The notes: generated from the sequence alone by a model not told the origin. Shown: positions 52,569-61,513, counted from the first letter of the stretch. The stretch is 64,000 nucleotides of DNA from PALSA-505 sp035308365 (GCA_035308365.1 DATGGU010000013.1:1-64000); one strand, 5' to 3'. Numbers and translations are program-made.

Positions 52569-53879
52569 ATGGCTGGAATAGCCATGACCGGACCCGTGCC
52601 TGTCCGCATACCGGTCACCGTGTCCGCCACGCTGGCTGCCAACGAGGCCCTCGCCGCCAAACGGCGCCGGGGCGAACGCGTCCTGCCGCTGGCGTTCGGC
52701 GAGGCGGGCCTGCCGGTCCTCCCATTGCTGCGCACCGCGCTCGCCGAGGCCGGTGGCCGTAACGCCTATGGCCCGGTGGCTGGCCTGACCGCGCTGCGCG
52801 AGGCCGCCGCCGGTTACTGGGCCCGCCGGGGCCTGCCGGCCGACCCGGCCGCGGTGGTCTGCGGCCCGGGCAGCAAGCCGCTGCTGTACGCAGTCCTGCT
52901 GGCCCTGGGCACCGACGTGGCCGTGCCCAGGCCGAGCTGGGTGAGTTACGCCGCCCAGGCAGGCATGATCGGCACCCGGCCGCACTTCGTGCCGACCGTG
53001 CCGGGACAGGGCGGCGTGCCCGACCCGGCCCTGCTGGCCCAGGCCGTCACCGGCGCCCGCGCGGACGGCAGGCACATCGGCGCGGTGATCGTCACGCTGC
53101 CCGACAACCCGACCGGCACACTGGCCCAGGCCGGGACCGTCAGGGAGCTGTGCGAGGTAGCCTCCGAGCACGACCTGGTCATCATCTCGGACGAGATCTA
53201 CCGCGATCTCATCCACGACCCGGCGGCGACGTTCACCAGCCCGGCCGCGCTGGCGCCGGAGCGGACCGTGGTGACAACCGCGCTCAGCAAGAACCTCGCC
53301 CTCGGCGGCTGGCGCATCGGCGTGGCCAGGCTGCCCGGCGGTGGCCAGGTGGCGCCGCCCGCGGCCAGGCTGCGGGACCGCGTGGCCAGCATCGCCAGCG
53401 AGATCTGGTCGGCGCCGGCCGGCCCCATCCAGCAGGCCGCTGCCGTCGCTTTCGCCGAGCCGCCGGAGGTGACCGAACGGGTGGCCCGCAGCCGCCGCCT
53501 GCACGCGGCCGTGGCCCGGGCGGTCGCGGCAAGGTTCGCCGCGGCGGGTGTGCCGGGCCCGGTGCCCGGGGCCGCGTTCTACCTCTACCCGGACTTCACC
53601 CCCTGGCGTGAGCTGCTCGCCGCCCGCCACGATGTGACCACCAGCCAGGACCTGGCCACCCTGCTGCTCGACCGCTACGCCACCGGCGTGCTGCCCGCGG
53701 CGGCGTTCGGCGAACCAGCCGGGGCACTGCGCCTGCGCGTCGCCACCGGCCTGCTCTACGGCAGCACCGGCGAACAGCGGGAGAGCGCCCTGGCCGCCCC
53801 CGACCCGCTCGCCCTCCCCTGGATCGCCGCCGCCCTGACCCGCCTCGACGAAATCCTGGCCGACCTCGGAGCTGGCTGA
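52569..53879 (+). CDS. PLP-dependent class I/II aminotransferase
   Basis: 436-residue fold-type I aminotransferase. The PLP lysine is K241 in TTALSKNLALGGWRIG; the cofactor-binding Asp-x-x-Tyr is in ISDEIYRDL, the substrate region is LPDNPTGTLA, and the carboxylate-binding Arg is likely in LRLRVATG near the C-terminus. It belongs to the aspartate/aromatic aminotransferase group; the exact donor cannot be predicted. The ATG at 52569 has AGGAG 11 bases upstream; the frame also opens at GTG 52557, which overlaps that ribosome site. The divergent LysR gene probably regulates it. Confidence 0.92.
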   Translation: MAGIAMTGPVPVRIPVTVSATLAANEALAAKRRRGERVLPLAFGEAGLPVLPLLRTALAEAGGRNAYGPVAGLTALREAAAGYWARRGLPADPAAVVCGPGSKPLLYAVLLALGTDVAVPRPSWVSYAAQAGMIGTRPHFVPTVPGQGGVPDPALLAQAVTGARADGRHIGAVIVTLPDNPTGTLAQAGTVRELCEVASEHDLVIISDEIYRDLIHDPAATFTSPAALAPERTVVTTALSKNLALGGWRIGVARLPGGGQVAPPAARLRDRVASIASEIWSAPAGPIQQAAAVAFAEPPEVTERVARSRRLHAAVARAVAARFAAAGVPGPVPGAAFYLYPDFTPWRELLAARHDVTTSQDLATLLLDRYATGVLPAAAFGEPAGALRLRVATGLLYGSTGEQRESALAAPDPLALPWIAAALTRLDEILADLGAG

Positions 53880-53880
53880 G

Positions 53881-54672
53881 TCAGCACTCCAGCGGCAGTA
53901 GCTCGGGGCGCTTGGGTTCGCGGCCGTCGCCGGACGATGTCCCCCTGATCCGGCGGCGGACCCAGGGGGCCGCGTGCTCGCGAGCCCAGCGGGCATCCAC
54001 CCGCCGGGCCGCCAGCCAGCCCGCCGGGACCGGGCCGGCCGAACCGTTCAGGGCCGGCAGGGGCTCGCGCCAGTCGGCGCCGGCCAGGCCCGGGACGGCG
54101 GACAGGCCGAGGGTCTCGCAGGCCCGCAGGGCTACCCGGCGGTGGCCCTCGGCGGCCAGGTGCAGCCGGTCGTCGCTCCACACCCGGGGGTCGCACAGCA
54201 CCGGCATCGACCACAGGTCCACGACCAGGCAGCCCTGCCGGTCGGCGATGGCACGCAGGTGCATGTTGTAGACAGCGACCTTGCCCCGGATCCAGCGGAT
54301 GACCGGAAACGTGCGCGGGTCGAAGCCGGTCAGCATCAGCACCTGGCAGCCAGCCCCGCGCAACTGGGTGACCGCGCTCTCGAAGACCTCGGCCAGCTTG
54401 TCCGGATCCGCGCCGGGCCGGAGCAGGTCGTTGCCGCCCGCGGCGATGCTGACCAGGTCGGGCGCCATGGCCAGGGCGGCCGGAAGCTGACCGCCGGCGA
54501 CCTCGCCGAGCATCTTGCCGCGCACGGCCAGGTTGGCGTACCCGAGCCCGCCGTTGCGCGCGGCCAGCATCTCCGCCAGCCTGTCCGCCCAGCCACGGTA
54601 CCCGCCGCCCGGGCCCGGGTCGTTCAGGCCCTCGGTGAAGCTGTCCCCCAGCGCTACAAACGTCGACACCAT
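53881..54672 (-). CDS. SGNH/GDSL-family hydrolase
   Basis: 263-residue SGNH esterase/lipase-like hydrolase. Block I is ALGDSFTEG with nucleophile S11, block III is SIAAGGNDLLR, and block V is DDRLHLAAEGH with the Asp-x-x-His pair, so the catalytic set is complete. There is no signal peptide, so it is cytosolic. The start at 54672 places the GDSL box at the N-terminus as usual and has AGGGG upstream. The gene lies 13 bp downstream of the alpha/beta-hydrolase gene on the same strand, so the two probably share a transcript. It converges on the aminotransferase with a 1-bp gap. Confidence 0.92.
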   Translation of the reverse strand: MVSTFVALGDSFTEGLNDPGPGGGYRGWADRLAEMLAARNGGLGYANLAVRGKMLGEVAGGQLPAALAMAPDLVSIAAGGNDLLRPGADPDKLAEVFESAVTQLRGAGCQVLMLTGFDPRTFPVIRWIRGKVAVYNMHLRAIADRQGCLVVDLWSMPVLCDPRVWSDDRLHLAAEGHRRVALRACETLGLSAVPGLAGADWREPLPALNGSAGPVPAGWLAARRVDARWAREHAAPWVRRRIRGTSSGDGREPKRPELLPLEC

Positions 54673-54685
54673 GGAAGAACCCCTG

Positions 54686-55534
54686 TCAGCCAAGAAACCG
54701 GGCGATCGTGGCGGCGAGCGGGCCGGGGTCGTCGAGCCAGGCCATGTGCCCGGCGCCCCGGTGGACGAACAGCTCGGCACGGGGGAAGAAGGGTACCGCC
54801 TGCGCGGCAAGTTCCGGGGTCGGGATGATGTCCAGTTCCCCGGCGTAGATCAGCACCGGCGCCTCGAGCTTGGCCAGCGCGGCCCTGGTCGCGTCGGGAT
54901 CGAATGCTCCCTTGCCGTAATAGCGCGCGCCGACCAGGAACGCCCGTGGCTCCAGCCCGAGCGTGGCGTGCGCCTGGGCCGCCTCGTCCCAGCGGGCATA
55001 GTAGAACGGCGCGTACTTCTTCAGGTTCTCCACCGAATCCTGCCCGGCCTCGGCCGCGCGGAAGGCCTCCACCGCCTCGGTGTACCACGGCTCGGCGCGG
55101 CGCCGGGCCAGCGCCGCCCGGCGCTCCTCACCCGGGGCCAGCATCAGGCCGACCGCCCGCAGGCTGGGCGTGAGCAGGACCAGCCGCCGGATCCGCTCGG
55201 GGTAGCGGGCGGCGTAGAGGATGGCCAGGTTGGCCGCGGCGGAGTGGGCGAGCAGGTCGAGCTGGTCCAGGCCGAGGTGCTCGCGCAGCGCCTCCACGTC
55301 CCCGGCCTGGCGGTCACACCGGTAGGTCGCATTGTCCCGCGGCACGGCCGAGGAACCGGTGCCGCGGGTCTCCAGCATGATCAGGCTGCGCCCGGCCGCC
55401 CGGTCCAGGCCACCGAGATCACCCAGGTAGACGGGATTGCGCGCGGGCCCGCCCGGCAGGCAGACCAGAACCTGCCCGGCCGGCGTGCCCTGGTAGGCGA
55501 GCACCGTCCCGTCATAGGAGACAAAACGCGTCAT
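54686..55534 (-). CDS. Alpha/beta hydrolase (proline iminopeptidase-like) with atypical nucleophile elbow
   Basis: 282-residue alpha/beta-hydrolase. The oxyanion region is VCLPGGPARNP (about 24-34), similar to the HGGPG of proline iminopeptidases. The nucleophile elbow reads AHSAA (96-100) instead of GxSxG, with S98 as the expected nucleophile. The Asp is in GELDIIPTPE and the His in GAGHMAW, so Ser/Asp/His are all present. Start codons at 55534 and 55558 are both close to G-rich sequence; 55534 gives the family-like MTRFVSYDG. It lies upstream of the SGNH gene. Confidence 0.88.
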   Translation of the reverse strand: MTRFVSYDGTVLAYQGTPAGQVLVCLPGGPARNPVYLGDLGGLDRAAGRSLIMLETRGTGSSAVPRDNATYRCDRQAGDVEALREHLGLDQLDLLAHSAAANLAILYAARYPERIRRLVLLTPSLRAVGLMLAPGEERRAALARRRAEPWYTEAVEAFRAAEAGQDSVENLKKYAPFYYARWDEAAQAHATLGLEPRAFLVGARYYGKGAFDPDATRAALAKLEAPVLIYAGELDIIPTPELAAQAVPFFPRAELFVHRGAGHMAWLDDPGPLAATIARFLG

Positions 55535-55619
55535 CCCACCATTGTGGCCATTAACCATTCCCCGGCATTTGCGGTGGGTGGGGTCCGCCGCAGCGGATCC
55601 GGCAGGGCAAACTGGAAAT

Positions 55620-56999
55620 ATGCGGACTCCGCGCGCACGCGCTCTGCTCCTTGCCATCGTCCTCGTCCTCACCGGCTGCGCCAGCGCGGCCAGGCGTCCC
55701 AGCAGCCCGGCTGCTCCGCAGAGCCCGTCCACCACCGCGCCGCCCGCGCCCGGCGCTACGAACTGGCTCATCTACCACGCGAACGCCCAGCACACCGGCC
55801 TGGTCAGCGGCCTGCCGACGGCCGGGCCGCTGACGCTCGACTGGACTGCCCGCCTGGACGGGGCCGTCTATGGCCAGCCGCTGATCATCGGCTCGCTGGT
55901 GGTCGCGGCCACCGAGAACGACTCGCTGTACGGGCTGAACCGGGCCACCGGCGCGGTCGAGTGGCGCACCCACGTCGGCACGCCGGTTCCGCTGTCCGCC
56001 CTGCCCTGCGGCGACATCAACCCGCTGGGTATCACCGGGACGCCGGTCTACGACCCGGCCACCAAGCTGGTCTACGCGGTCGCCGAGCAGACCGGTTACC
56101 AGCATGTGCTCTATGGCCTCACCCTCACCGGCAAGGTCCGGTTCAGCCGCCTGCTGCCCACGCCGGACGGGCATCCGCGCTACGACCAGCAGCGCGCGGC
56201 GCTGGCCATCGACCTGGGCCGGGTGTACGTCGCGTTCGGCGGGCTGTTCGGTGACTGCGGCCCGTACCGGGGCTCGGTGGCCGGCGCGCCCGTGTCGGGC
56301 AGCGGGCCGCTGATCTCCTACCTGGTGCCGGCCACCCGCGAGGGCGCGATCTGGGGAACCGCGGGGCCGGTGCTCGGCCCCGGCAACACGCTGTACGTCA
56401 CCGTCGGCAACGGCGCCGCGACCGGCCCCCCCTACGACGGCACCGACTCGGTGCTCGAACTCACCGCCGGCCTGCACCGGGCCGGCTTCTTCGCCCCCTC
56501 CACCTGGGCCAGTGACAATGCCAACGACCTGGATCTCGGCTCCATGTCCCCGGCCCTGCTCAGCAACGGCATGACGCTGGCCGACGGCAAACGCGGCACC
56601 GCCTACCTGCTGAGCACGCCGCACCTGGGCGGGATCGGCGGGCAACTGGCGAAGGCCCCGGTGTGCGCCGCGTTCGGCGGCCCGTCGGTGGACGGCTCGG
56701 TGGCCTACATACCGTGCGAGGGTGGCGGCATGGCCGCGATCGAGGTGGCCGGAGGCAAGCTCAAGGTGCTGTGGCGGGGCCCGGGCAGCGCGTCCGGCTC
56801 GCCGGTGCTCGGCGGCGGCGCGGTCTGGGTGGCCGACTGGGACTCCGGCACGCTGTACGAGCTGAGCCAGGCCACCGGCCGGGTCCAGCGGCGGATCGGC
56901 CTCGGCTCGCCACTGCCGCACTTCGCCTCGCCGTCCCTTTCCGGCGGGCTGGCATTGATCGGCACGGTGCACGGGGTCGCCGCGGTCCGTGGGGTCTGA
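55620..56999 (+). CDS. Lipoprotein with PQQ-like beta-propeller
   Basis: 459-residue surface lipoprotein. The lipobox is LTGC with C20 after a short hydrophobic signal. A Ser/Pro linker leads into a propeller of about seven PQQ-like blades (LDWTARLDGAVYGQPLIIGSLVVAATENDSLYGLNRATGAVEW is blade 1; note the alternating W-motif endings). No quinone-binding Glu/Asn/Asp triad of dehydrogenases was recognised, so it is probably a binding protein rather than a PQQ enzyme. Two paired Cys positions (ALPCGD, FGDCG) may form disulfides. The promoter region is shared with the divergent hydrolase gene. Confidence 0.85.
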   Translation: MRTPRARALLLAIVLVLTGCASAARRPSSPAAPQSPSTTAPPAPGATNWLIYHANAQHTGLVSGLPTAGPLTLDWTARLDGAVYGQPLIIGSLVVAATENDSLYGLNRATGAVEWRTHVGTPVPLSALPCGDINPLGITGTPVYDPATKLVYAVAEQTGYQHVLYGLTLTGKVRFSRLLPTPDGHPRYDQQRAALAIDLGRVYVAFGGLFGDCGPYRGSVAGAPVSGSGPLISYLVPATREGAIWGTAGPVLGPGNTLYVTVGNGAATGPPYDGTDSVLELTAGLHRAGFFAPSTWASDNANDLDLGSMSPALLSNGMTLADGKRGTAYLLSTPHLGGIGGQLAKAPVCAAFGGPSVDGSVAYIPCEGGGMAAIEVAGGKLKVLWRGPGSASGSPVLGGGAVWVADWDSGTLYELSQATGRVQRRIGLGSPLPHFASPSLSGGLALIGTVHGVAAVRGV

Positions 57000-57133
57000 T
57001 TCCTTCGTTACGGTGCCGGCTGACCTGATTGACCGGCCCCACCCGTAATGGAAGTTAAAAGTTCATCCGAACCCGGGCGGAATCGAAGCCTGCCTCCGGG
57101 CGGCGGGAGGCCGGGCACGGCAGACTAGGGCGC

Positions 57134-57838
57134 ATGGTCACGCCCCTGCCCTATCAGCAGTCACCGCCGCCTGCCTTCCTGTTCGACCTGGACGGCACGC
57201 TGATCGACAGCGTCTACCAGCATGTGATCGCCTGGCGCACGGCGCTGGCCAGCGTCGGCATCGAGCTGTCAGTGTGGCGGGTGCACCGCCGGATCGGGAT
57301 GAGCGGCGGGCTGTTCGTGTCGGCCCTGCTGCGGGAGACCGGCCGGTCGCTGTCCCATGCCGAGATCGACGAGCTGCAGGCGGCGCACGCGGACGCCTAC
57401 CTGGCGCAGGCGCGTTCGGTCAGCGCTCTGCCCGGCGCGGCCGAACTGCTGGCCACGCTGACCGGCCGCGGCATCAAGTGGGCGATCGCCACCAGCGGCA
57501 TGGCCTCCACCGCCCGGCCCGCGCTGAAGCTGCTCGGGCTGCCCGACGACGCGCCGATGGTGACCAGGGACATGGTGGCGCACGCCAAGCCGGACCCGGA
57601 CCTGTTCCTGGCGGCGGCCGCGCTGCTCGAGGTGGACCCGGCGCACGCCATGGTGGTCGGCGACAGCGTGTGGGACCTGCTGGCGGCCAGGCGGGCCGGG
57701 GCGCTCGGCATCGGGGTGCTGTCCGGCGGGTACGGGCGCGAGGAACTGGAGCGGGCCGGTGCGTACCGGGTGTACGCCGACCCGGCCGACCTGCTCGGCC
57801 GCCTGTTCGAGGTCGGGGTGCGCGGCCTGACCGTGTGA
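57134..57838 (+). CDS. HAD-superfamily hydrolase (phosphoglycolate phosphatase / beta-phosphoglucomutase-like)
   Basis: 234-residue HAD phosphatase. Motif I is FDLDGTLIDS with D18 and D20, motif II Thr/Ser is in AIATSGMAST, the Lys is in HAKPDPDLF, and the motif IV Asp pair is in VVGDSVWDL. An alpha-helical cap sits between motifs I and II, as in subfamily IA. It acts on a small phosphorylated substrate such as a sugar phosphate; which one is unclear. It is followed 50 bp later by the esterase gene. Confidence 0.93.
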   Translation: MVTPLPYQQSPPPAFLFDLDGTLIDSVYQHVIAWRTALASVGIELSVWRVHRRIGMSGGLFVSALLRETGRSLSHAEIDELQAAHADAYLAQARSVSALPGAAELLATLTGRGIKWAIATSGMASTARPALKLLGLPDDAPMVTRDMVAHAKPDPDLFLAAAALLEVDPAHAMVVGDSVWDLLAARRAGALGIGVLSGGYGREELERAGAYRVYADPADLLGRLFEVGVRGLTV

Positions 57839-57888
57839 CGCGGGACCCGGCCCGCACCGGGGCACTCCATGTGCGTCCACGTCCATGG

Positions 57889-58770
57889 GTGAGCGACTAT
57901 GAGGGAATGTGGGTTCCGGGACGCCGGCGGTTCGTGGCGCTGAGCCGGCGGCGGCAGGCGTTCGTCGGTGGGATGTCGGCGTTTGTGACCGCGGTGGGGT
58001 TGCTGATCGGGCTGGCGGCCGGTGGGGTGCTGGGAAGCACGGCAGCGCCCAGGGTGGCGGGTGCTGGGGTGGTGGTGGTGCTGGTGCCCGGGTACGGGGG
58101 GAGCACTGCGGGGGTTGACGTGCTGGCGGACCATATCGGGGATACCGGGATGGCTACCGAGGTGGTCCGGCTGCCGGATAGAGGGACGGGGGACCTGGTG
58201 AGTCAGGCTGATGTGGTCAACGGGTATGTGAACAAGGCGTTGCGGACCGGGGCGGAGGTGGATGTGGTGGGGTTTTCGGCCGGTGGGGTGGTGGCGCGGC
58301 TGTGGGATGCGGAGTATGACGGCGGGGTCAAGGTGCGGCGGGTTATCACGCTTGGGTCGCCGCTGAACGGAACCCGGATCGCGGCGGCGGGGAATGCGGC
58401 GGATCCGTCGGCGTGCCCGCAGGCGTGCCAGGAACTCGTGCCGGGAAGCACGTTGCTGACTCAGTTGCGGCGGATACCGCTGGGGACGCGGCCGGGGTGG
58501 CTGTCGGTGTGGACCGAGGATGATCAGGTGGTCAGGCCGCCGGACTCGGCGCGGTTGCCGGGGGCGGTGAACGTGCCGCTGCAGACGGTGTGCCCAGGGC
58601 TGGTGGTGCAGCATGGGCAGTTGCCGGTTGATCCGCTGGTCATCGGGATCGTGTTGCGGGCGCTGGGGTCTGGGGCGCTGACCGCGCCGGGGCCGGCGGA
58701 CTGCGGTGCGCTGGAGGAGCTTGGCAGCAGGCATGACCGGGACCGCAAGGGGGTCGTCCCGGCCAGCTGA
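57889..58770 (+). CDS. Membrane-anchored alpha/beta-fold lipase/esterase
   Basis: 293-residue protein with an N-terminal signal/anchor helix (about 29-50, FVTAVGLLIGLAAGGVLGS) and a lipase-like alpha/beta domain. The oxyanion region is VLVPGYGGS, the nucleophile elbow is DVVGFSAGGVVARLW, and the Asp and His are probably in VWTEDDQVV and VVQHGQLP; this is the secreted lipase (LipA/PGAP1-like) layout. The GTG at 57889 and the in-frame ATG at 57907 are both possible starts. Glycine is written mostly as GGG and valine as GTG here, unlike the GGC-rich neighbours, so codon use is distinctive. Confidence 0.86.
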   Translation: MSDYEGMWVPGRRRFVALSRRRQAFVGGMSAFVTAVGLLIGLAAGGVLGSTAAPRVAGAGVVVVLVPGYGGSTAGVDVLADHIGDTGMATEVVRLPDRGTGDLVSQADVVNGYVNKALRTGAEVDVVGFSAGGVVARLWDAEYDGGVKVRRVITLGSPLNGTRIAAAGNAADPSACPQACQELVPGSTLLTQLRRIPLGTRPGWLSVWTEDDQVVRPPDSARLPGAVNVPLQTVCPGLVVQHGQLPVDPLVIGIVLRALGSGALTAPGPADCGALEELGSRHDRDRKGVVPAS

Positions 58771-58775
58771 GACAG

Positions 58776-60323
58776 TTATTTCACCCGGCCGGCCGGCGGC
58801 GGGGCGGTGCAGCCGTAGCAGGGGCCCTTGCCCTTGAACCAGGCCGGGATCGTGGGTGAGTCGGTGGGTGGATTGGTGGGCAGCAGGAACGGCGGGCGGG
58901 GGCTCTGGCTGAAGTTGAAGTCCTCGGTAATGTTGCCCAGGATCGGCAGGTTTTCGCGGACGTCGGGTCTCGGGTCGGGGCGGCCGTCGGTCTTGGGGTT
59001 GAGCCGGGCACCGCCCAGGAAGTCGTCCTCGATGAACTTCAGGTAGGCGTCGCTGGAGAGCGTCTGGGTGTCGATGTAGCCCTTCTTGGCATAGGGCGAG
59101 ATGACCATCGCCGGGACGCGCAGGCCGTAGCCGTTCTGGTCGGCCTGCGGCGGAACCACGTGGTCGTAGAAGCCACCCCAGTCGTCCCAGCTCAGGAAGA
59201 TGGCGGTGGAGTTCCAGTCCTTACTCTTCATCACCGCGTTGATCAGCGAGGTGACATACGCCTGTCCCTGGTGCACGCTGTTGGGCGGATGCTCGCTGTC
59301 CGGGCCCGAGGGGGTCACCCAGCTGACGGCGGGCAGGGTGCCGGTCTTTGCCGCATTGTAGAAGCTCCACAGTGTCTGAATGTTGTTGAGCTGGTGGTCC
59401 TGGTGCACGTCGCCGAACAGCGGCAGCGGGTTCCAGATGCCCGGCGTCTTCGCGCTCTGCGGAGTGGGTGGGCAGGTCTCGGCCGAGTCGTTCACGCAGT
59501 CGGGCTGGGTGCCGGTCTGGATGTAGTAGGCCCAGCTCACGTGCCTGGCGTGCAGCAGCCAGGTGATGTCGGTCCAGGCCAGGTCGACCTGCGTCTGGCC
59601 GGTGACCAGTTCCTGCTGTACCAGTTTGTTGAACTTGGTGACCTGGTAGGGACCGGCGATGTCGTTCACGCAGCTCATCGGCGAGTGGTTCTTACACCGG
59701 GCGGACCATTCGGAGACCATGTAGTCGTGGTCGGGCTCGGACCAGGATTTGACCGGCTCGAACATGTGGTCGTCGAGGGCGAAGTTCTTGGCGTAGGCCC
59801 AGTAGTTGGGGATCTCCGCGCCGGTGTGGTAGCCCATCACGTCGGGTGTTTTCGAGCCGAGCTGGCAGGCCGGGTCGGCGAAGTTCGCGCAGATCTTCTT
59901 CCCCGAGTCTCGTTGCCTGATGAAGCCGTCCATCTTGCCGCCGTCGACATCGCCGATGGCATTGGCCTCCCCGTGCGGGCCGCCGCCGTTGATGTCGGCG
60001 GTGTCGTGGTAGGGCCGCACGCACGGGCCCTTGGGGTTGGGCACACATGCGGTGGGCACCCCGTTCGTCATCGGGATGCCGTCTGCTCCGGGATAGGTGC
60101 CGAAGTAGCTGTCGAACGACCGGTTCTCCTGCATGATCACGATTACGTGCCTGATCTTGTGGATGCCGGGCGGGACGAGGTAGGAGCCCGTGACTCCACC
60201 GGTGACCCGTTTGGCCGTCGATCCTGGGTGAGCCGGCGAGGTGCACGCGGCGAGCAACCCGGCGGCAAGCGCGGCTGTGCCCGCGAGTGCTACCGTGCGG
60301 CGGTGGCCGTACAACGATTTCAT
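58776..60323 (-). CDS. Phosphoesterase-family lipoprotein (acid phosphatase/phospholipase C-like)
   Basis: 515-residue surface lipoprotein. Lipobox LAAC with C27. The mature domain belongs to the bacterial phospholipase C/acid phosphatase superfamily: the N-terminal motif QENRSFDSYFGTYPG, then PYHDTADINGGGPHG, GGKMDGF, SEPDHDY and SWDDWGGFYDHVVPP near the C-terminus provide the metal and substrate Asp, His and Asn ligands of that family. The ATG at 60323 has GGAAG eight bases upstream. It probably releases phosphate or diacylglycerol from extracellular phosphoesters. It is convergent with the esterase, with a 5-bp gap. Confidence 0.9.
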   Translation of the reverse strand: MKSLYGHRRTVALAGTAALAAGLLAACTSPAHPGSTAKRVTGGVTGSYLVPPGIHKIRHVIVIMQENRSFDSYFGTYPGADGIPMTNGVPTACVPNPKGPCVRPYHDTADINGGGPHGEANAIGDVDGGKMDGFIRQRDSGKKICANFADPACQLGSKTPDVMGYHTGAEIPNYWAYAKNFALDDHMFEPVKSWSEPDHDYMVSEWSARCKNHSPMSCVNDIAGPYQVTKFNKLVQQELVTGQTQVDLAWTDITWLLHARHVSWAYYIQTGTQPDCVNDSAETCPPTPQSAKTPGIWNPLPLFGDVHQDHQLNNIQTLWSFYNAAKTGTLPAVSWVTPSGPDSEHPPNSVHQGQAYVTSLINAVMKSKDWNSTAIFLSWDDWGGFYDHVVPPQADQNGYGLRVPAMVISPYAKKGYIDTQTLSSDAYLKFIEDDFLGGARLNPKTDGRPDPRPDVRENLPILGNITEDFNFSQSPRPPFLLPTNPPTDSPTIPAWFKGKGPCYGCTAPPPAGRVK

Positions 60324-60470
60324 ACGGTCATCTTCCATCCGGGGGGTTAGAGCCTGGAAAGCGGATCGGCTGCACTGCTTGAGTGGGCGCTGGGAGAACG
60401 CTGAGCCATTAGCCATGGCAGGCCAGAGGGCGCCAGGCGCTCTCCAGCGGGATGGATTAGCCGACGCGTC

Positions 60471-60833
60471 ATGGTATCCGACAATGGGTACGTGATCGAC
60501 GTTGCGCCGGACCGGTTCGAAGAGATGGTGAGCATCGCGCTGGATGGCCTGCCCGACGAGCTTGGCCGGCTGATGCGCAACGTGGCCGTCACGGTCGAGC
60601 ACGACCCCGGACCGCCCGGGCTGCTCGGGCTCTATCAGGGCGTCCCGCTGACCAGCCGCACCACGCACTACTCCGCGGTGCTTCCGGACCGCATCACCAT
60701 CTACCGCCAGGCCATCTGCGCGATCTGCTGGACCGAACAACAGGTCGCGGAGCAGGTCCGGCGCACCGTGATCCACGAGGTCGGCCACCATTTCGGCATC
60801 GGCGACGACCGGCTGCACGAGCTCGGCTGGTAG
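60471..60833 (+). CDS. Small zinc metallopeptidase (MPN/minimal zincin, Zincin_1-like)
   Basis: 120-residue cytosolic protein of the minimal metallopeptidase (Zincin_1) family. The zinc motif is IHEVGHHFGIGDDRLHELGW: HExxH at 102-106 with D112 as a likely third ligand. Other family features are DVAPDRFEEMVSIALDGLPDEL and ITIYRQAI. The length is normal for the family. It is divergent from the phosphoesterase gene. Substrates are unknown. Confidence 0.9.
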   Translation: MVSDNGYVIDVAPDRFEEMVSIALDGLPDELGRLMRNVAVTVEHDPGPPGLLGLYQGVPLTSRTTHYSAVLPDRITIYRQAICAICWTEQQVAEQVRRTVIHEVGHHFGIGDDRLHELGW

Positions 60834-61105
60834 ATGGTTCCGGTAGCGGGATGCCTCATCCGGCGATGCCTTGCCACAGCCAACTGGCGGAACCCGTCCG
60901 GCCGGGACAAATTGGGGATGAACCGATGCGCTAGTCCTTATACTGACCGATTCGGCTGCGCTTGGAACGCCTTGCCGAGTGCCACCGAGAGGGCTGTGTC
61001 AACTCCTTCACTGCTGTCTCACGCCGGCCATCTCCCGGCCAGTGTGTGAAGTCTGGCAAAAAATTAATGCGTGCGGTGTCGTGCGATCGCCGATGGCCTG
61101 GCATT
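60834..61105. other. Intergenic region before the small zinc-finger gene
   Basis: No gene seen in about 270 bp. The sequence becomes A+T-richer near 61055-61110 (GGCAAAAAATTAATGCG), which may be the promoter of the downstream small gene. In-frame codons before 61106 lack coding character. Confidence 0.4.
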
Positions 61106-61297
61106 ATGAATACTGAGATGACTAATCCAAGTTCCCGTCGCTTCCCGGTAACCGTTACGCAGCTACCAGTCGTGCGCTGCAAGATCTGTCAGCGCACGGT
61201 TGCGCACCGGCCTGGCCAGGCAAGCCAGGTGCTAACCGAGCACTACCGGCGAGAACACCCGGAAGTGCTCAGCGGCAATTCCCGGACAAGCAACTAA
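61106..61297 (+). CDS. Small C2H2-like zinc-finger protein
   Basis: 63-residue protein with one probable zinc site: C25 and C28 in VVRCKICQRT, then H46 and H51 in TEHYRREHPEV, that is C-x2-C-x17-H-x4-H. The basic central loop (VAHRPGQAS) would suit nucleic-acid contact, but that is inference. The frame is open further upstream without good start signals; ATG 61106 is chosen by family-like compactness. A second ATG is four codons later. Right after the stop is a long hairpin and the repeat region. Confidence 0.6.
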   Translation: MNTEMTNPSSRRFPVTVTQLPVVRCKICQRTVAHRPGQASQVLTEHYRREHPEVLSGNSRTSN

Positions 61298-61513
61298 GGG
61301 AAAACCCAGCGCCATCCGCCCTCTGGCGTGGATCGAGGTTCTGTCGCGCCCGCGGCAGGCCCGCGACCAGAGGGCGGATATTGGCATGCCGGCACCGCGT
61401 GCGTTAAGAAACGGTGAACGGGCGGTTGTGGCAGCGGCCCGGGGAAACGTTTCCCAGCGGGAGATAAACGTTTTCTTTATGTGGTTGTGATCGGCCTGCC
61501 GCTGCCGCACGCC
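61298..61513. other. Structured noncoding segment upstream of the repeat array
   Basis: ATCCGCCCTCTGG at 61314-61326 pairs with CCAGAGGGCGGAT at 61367-61379, with an inner GTCGCG/CGCGAC stem, making a long hairpin downstream of the zinc-finger gene. GGGAAACGTTTCCC (61442-61455) and AAACGTTT (61466-61473) are AACGTT-centred palindromes 21 bp apart, like LacI-family operators. No gene seen. Confidence 0.55.
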
